Shown here: positions 29,005 to 32,960 of the stretch, in pieces
Layout: each line of letters begins with the position of its first letter
How positions within the stretch are numbered: position 1 is the first letter of the stretch
Source of the DNA: an uncultured Verrucomicrobia subdivision 3 bacterium
Lineage (GTDB): Bacteria > Verrucomicrobiota > Verrucomicrobiae > Limisphaerales > UBA11358
Reading direction: 5' to 3'
Assembly (NCBI GenBank): GCA_903847285.1
Contig: CAINDH010000084.1
Coordinates: forward strand, 1 to 32,960
DNA: 32,960 bases
Position numbers and translations under genes: made by a program
Notes under the pieces: generated by a model
What the model was told of the DNA's origin: nothing
The model's database searches: none
What the model saw: the letters and a program-made list of their open reading frames with translations, nothing else

Positions 29005-30354
29005 TTAGCCGAACATGATTTTGCAGACCGTCACTGCAACAACTACGCTGACGAAATCCGCCGTCAATCCCGCCAGCAGCGCGTGCCGCGTGCGCTTGAT
29101 GGCGACGGAGCCGAAATAAACCGCGAGCACATAGAACGTCGTTTCCGTGCTGCCGTAGATCGTTCCCGCTGTCCGTGCGATGAGGCTGTCTGCGCCGAAC
29201 CGTTGCACTAGTTCCGTGAAAAAACCGAGCGAGCCGCTGCCGCTCAACGGGCGCACCAAAACCATCGGCAGCAGATCAGTCGGGAAGCCGAGCTTGTTCA
29301 GCACCGGCGACAGCACATGGCTCAACATGTCGATGCCGCCCGCGGCGCGGAACATCCCCACCGCCACAAGCATCGCCACGAGATACGGGATGATACGGAT
29401 GGCCACATCGAAGCCTTCCTTCGCGCCGTCCACGAATTCTTCATAAACCTTCACGCGCCGCAGCGTGGCGAACAGCGGAATGGCCGACAGCAGAAATGGA
29501 ATCGAGAGCAGCGACACCGCGCCGACAATACGGATAAACAAATTTTTCTTCGCATCTGCTTCTGAAAGCGCGAGGCCGAATGTTTCCGGGGAAACCATCC
29601 GCACAAAGAAAAACGCGAAGCACAACAAGAATACGCCGAAGATCAAATTGCCCCACCACTGAATCGGCTGAAGCGTGGCAGCTTCTTTCACAGCGGGTTT
29701 TTCATTTTCCGATTTGGCGGGAGCTGCAGATTTGATTTCAGGTTTCAGGTCTCCGGTTTCAGCCTTCACTGCAAACATCGGCAGCTTGCTCAAAAATTTC
29801 GCCATCAACACGCCGCTCACCGCCGCGCACGCTGTGCAGATGATGCTCGTGCCGACGATGGAAGTGGGATTCACGGATTTGTTCGCGGCAAGAATCGCGA
29901 TGGCCGTGACGGGAATAAGCTGGATGCCGCTCGTGTTGATTGCGAGGAACGTGCACATCGCGTTAGTGGCTGTGCCGGGACGCGGGTTGAGCGATTCCAG
30001 ATCCTTCATCGCGCGCAGGCCAAGTGGTGTGGCGGCGTTGCCGAGGCCGAGCATATTCGCGGCGATGTTCATCAGCATCGAACCCATCGCCGGATGTTCC
30101 GGCGGAACTTCGGGAAAAATGCGGCGCATGAGCGGACGCAGCGCCCGCGCGAGCAACGCGACAAGTCCGGCGCGTTCCGCCAGCCGCATGACTCCGAGCC
30201 ACAACGCCATCACGCCAATGAGTGCGAAGGAAATTTTAACAACGGCCGTATTGGCCATGTCCAGCGCCGCGTCCGCCACCTCTTTGAGTTGCCCGTTCCA
30301 GCCACCGATGAGCACGGCGCAAAGAACAAGACCGAGCCAAATGTAATTCAGCAT
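29005..30354 (-). CDS. SpmA-SpmB fusion (nucleoside recognition/Gate domain membrane protein)
   Basis: The product, 449 residues from ATG 30354, is an integral membrane protein of two Gate domains. The first half matches SpmA, with MAMLNYIWLGLVLCAVLIGG, SMLMNIAANMLGLGNAATPLGL and AINTSGIQLIPVTAIAI. A charged, alanine/proline/lysine-rich linker (about 205-240) separates it from a SpmB-like half with RIIPYLVAMLVAVGMFRAAGG and LVRPLSGSGSLG. Bacillus SpmA and SpmB take part in spore core dehydration, but fused forms occur in many non-sporulating bacteria, where the role is unknown (transport is likely). The alternative TTG two codons upstream is less likely. It is divergent from the NAD(P)HX repair gene. 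Confidence 0.95.
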   Translation of the reverse strand: MLNYIWLGLVLCAVLIGGWNGQLKEVADAALDMANTAVVKISFALIGVMALWLGVMRLAERAGLVALLARALRPLMRRIFPEVPPEHPAMGSMLMNIAANMLGLGNAATPLGLRAMKDLESLNPRPGTATNAMCTFLAINTSGIQLIPVTAIAILAANKSVNPTSIVGTSIICTACAAVSGVLMAKFLSKLPMFAVKAETGDLKPEIKSAAPAKSENEKPAVKEAATLQPIQWWGNLIFGVFLLCFAFFFVRMVSPETFGLALSEADAKKNLFIRIVGAVSLLSIPFLLSAIPLFATLRRVKVYEEFVDGAKEGFDVAIRIIPYLVAMLVAVGMFRAAGGIDMLSHVLSPVLNKLGFPTDLLPMVLVRPLSGSGSLGFFTELVQRFGADSLIARTAGTIYGSTETTFYVLAVYFGSVAIKRTRHALLAGLTADFVSVVVAVTVCKIMFG

Positions 30355-30439
30355 GGCCAAACGCTACACAAGCCGACTCGCGGGCGCAACGCCGCGACAA
30401 TCAGCTTTCACTAAAAATATTTTCTGCCACGCTTCAGGC

Positions 30440-31864
30440 ATGCCACTTCCAGTCATCAGCGTTGATCAAATGCGCGAGTGGGAGGCTGCCACCTGGGCCG
30501 CCGGTCAGACGGAGGCGGAAGTCATCCGCCGCGTGGGCGGACGTCTCGCTGGCTGCGCTCGCAAGTTGACGGCGGACGGCGACTTCATTCTCCTCCTCGC
30601 GGGCAAAGGCCACAACGGCGATGACGCACGCGCGGCCAAGGAATTTCTCATCGACCGGAAAGTGAAACTCCTTGAACTGCTCGCGCCGGAAACGGATTTG
30701 CCCGCACTGAAAAATGCGCTCACGGAAAATCCGGCGCTGGTGGTGGATGGGATTTTCGGAATCGGCTTGAACCGTCTGCTTGATGAGTCGTGGCAGAAAA
30801 TAATTGCCGCCGTGAACGCAGCGAAACTTTGCGTGCTGGCGGTGGATGTCCCCTCCGGTCTGAACGCGGACACGGGAGAAATTTTTGGCGCGGCCATCCA
30901 AGCCACTGTCACACTTACCGTCGGCGCACCGAAAATGGGTATGCTCGCGGCGGCAGCGTGGCCGTTCGTCGGGCGGCTGGAAGTGGCAGAGGAGGTGGGC
31001 CTGATTCCGTGTCCGCTGAAATCGGAATTGAACTGGACGCTGCCGAGTGATTTCAAAAATTATCCGCCGCCGCGTCCCGTCGCTGGTCATAAAGGCGCGT
31101 TCGGTCACGTATCAATTCTTGCGGGCAGTCTTGGTTTTTATGGAGCGGCGGTGCTGGCGGCGCGCGGGGCGCAACGCGCGCAGCCGGGGCTGGTCACCGT
31201 GTTCACACAACAGGATGTTTATTATCCCGTCGCCTCGCAGTTGTCAGCGGCGATGGTGAGCCTATGGCCAGCGGACACTAAGAAAATGTCCACGGGTTTC
31301 GATTCGCTGGCCGTCGGCCCCGGATTGGCCGGGAGCGATGTGCCGGCGGATTTGCGCCATTTACTTCGCCATTTGTGGCGCGATTTTGAGCATCCGCTCA
31401 TCGTGGATGCGAGCGCGCTCGACCTGTTGTCCGCCGAACCGTTCCCAAAAAAATATGTCCGTGTGCTGACACCGCATCCTGGCGAAGCCGCGCGGCTGCT
31501 GAACTGGCCGGCTACAAAAATTCAGAACGAGCGTGTGAAAGCGTTGCGCGAGCTCTCCAAAAAATATTGTGGCGCGTGGGTGTTGCTGAAGGGGCATCAA
31601 ACTTTGGTTGGCCGCGCGGAGGGGGAAATATTTGTGAACCCGTCTGGCAATCCGCATCTGGCGCAAGGTGGCAGCGGCGATTTGCTCACCGGTTTCATCG
31701 CCGGACTGCTGGCGCAACCGGCGTTGTCGGTGGACGTGGAAAAGGTTTTGCGTTACGCGGTCTGGCAGCACGGCGCGGCGGCGGATGAATTGCAGTCGCG
31801 CCGGACGAACTGGACGATTGAAGACCTCGCTGCAGAAATCGGCGGTGCCAAGTGCTGCGCTTGA
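30440..31864 (+). CDS. nnr: Bifunctional NAD(P)H-hydrate epimerase / ADP-dependent dehydratase
   Basis: I take ATG 30440 (MPLPVISVDQMREWE), the usual family N-terminus, giving 474 residues; ATG 30353 would add 29 residues without homology. The N-terminal YjeF_N epimerase domain (about 1-200) has VDGIFGIGLNR and VDVPSGLNADTG. Its ligand loop reads GKGHNGDDARAA instead of the common GKGNNGGDG. The C-terminal carbohydrate-kinase-like domain (about 215-470) has AGHKGAFGHVSILAGS, VDASALDLL, LTPHPGEAARLL, LLKGHQTLV and GGSGDLLTGFIAG. Together the domains repair hydrated NADH/NADPH. It ends just before the thiC riboswitch; the thiC promoter seems to overlap its stop. Confidence 0.95.
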   Translation: MPLPVISVDQMREWEAATWAAGQTEAEVIRRVGGRLAGCARKLTADGDFILLLAGKGHNGDDARAAKEFLIDRKVKLLELLAPETDLPALKNALTENPALVVDGIFGIGLNRLLDESWQKIIAAVNAAKLCVLAVDVPSGLNADTGEIFGAAIQATVTLTVGAPKMGMLAAAAWPFVGRLEVAEEVGLIPCPLKSELNWTLPSDFKNYPPPRPVAGHKGAFGHVSILAGSLGFYGAAVLAARGAQRAQPGLVTVFTQQDVYYPVASQLSAAMVSLWPADTKKMSTGFDSLAVGPGLAGSDVPADLRHLLRHLWRDFEHPLIVDASALDLLSAEPFPKKYVRVLTPHPGEAARLLNWPATKIQNERVKALRELSKKYCGAWVLLKGHQTLVGRAEGEIFVNPSGNPHLAQGGSGDLLTGFIAGLLAQPALSVDVEKVLRYAVWQHGAAADELQSRRTNWTIEDLAAEIGGAKCCA

Positions 31865-31889
31865 CGCTGCCGGACAATCGTTCTAGCCT
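31861..31889 (+). promoter_or_regulatory. Candidate thiC promoter overlapping the upstream stop codon
   Basis: TTGACG (31861-31866) includes the TGA stop of the NAD(P)HX repair gene, and TAGCCT (31884-31889) follows after 17 bp. A start near 31896 would coincide with the 5' edge of the TPP riboswitch, which supports the call. Confidence 0.5.
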
Positions 31890-31892
31890 TGC

Positions 31893-32960
<1,068 letters not shown>

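Overview
The window is a bacterial chromosome segment, moderately GC-rich, and it looks like Verrucomicrobiota (a Pedosphaera/Limisphaerales-type lineage). I base that on the mix of exported proteins (LamG, VCBS/FG-GAP, Calx-beta, PEP-CTERM), on REP-like palindromes beginning GTAGTAGCCGACGT, on a 7-bp GTTGGAT tandem repeat and on a spmA-spmB fusion. The assignment is inference from composition and familiarity; there is no rRNA marker here.

Layout. 1-4868 (-): the first ~1,622 codons of a giant secreted protein (LamG, IPT/TIG, seven VCBS repeats, three more LamG-type modules) running off the left edge. 4869-5336: the only long non-coding stretch, holding two inverted repeats. 5337-7265 (-): a DUF4230 protein and purA, with two hairpins in the purA leader. 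7494-12851 (+): three overlapping signalling genes. 12869-16173 (-): PEP-CTERM and Calx-beta surface proteins, divergent from a small XRE regulator (16272-16523, +). 16553-19997 (-): a Yip1 protein, a small hypothetical, mnmE and aroB. 20081-22546 (+): ftsB-like gene and a soluble GAF/PAS histidine kinase. 22713-28899 (-): a histidine kinase and OmpR-type regulator followed by an exported ankyrin-repeat protein. 29005-30354 (-): spmA-spmB fusion. 30440-31864 (+): bifunctional NAD(P)HX repair enzyme. 31893-end (+): TPP riboswitch and thiC, cut by the right edge.

The most interesting element is the 7494-12851 operon. Its first gene is a PilZ-like plus SAM-methyltransferase protein of the family annotated as 3-hydroxypalmitic acid methyl ester biosynthesis (PhcB-like). 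The second is a 6-TM hybrid kinase that joins a PhcS-like sensor kinase to a PhcR-like receiver-kinase. The third is a receiver plus degenerate kinase protein resembling PhcQ. Together they look like a compact, fused version of the phcBSRQ quorum-sensing cassette of Ralstonia, in a different phylum. That reading rests on domain order and motif memory, not on a search.

A second, smaller system is the kinase/regulator/ankyrin block. A 20-bp motif containing the palindrome TTTTGCAAAA occurs with one mismatch upstream of both the kinase gene and the ankyrin gene, which suggests a small regulon. Repeats have also shaped this block: a REP palindrome supplies the stop codon of the regulator, and a 7-bp tandem repeat lies inside the kinase reading frame.
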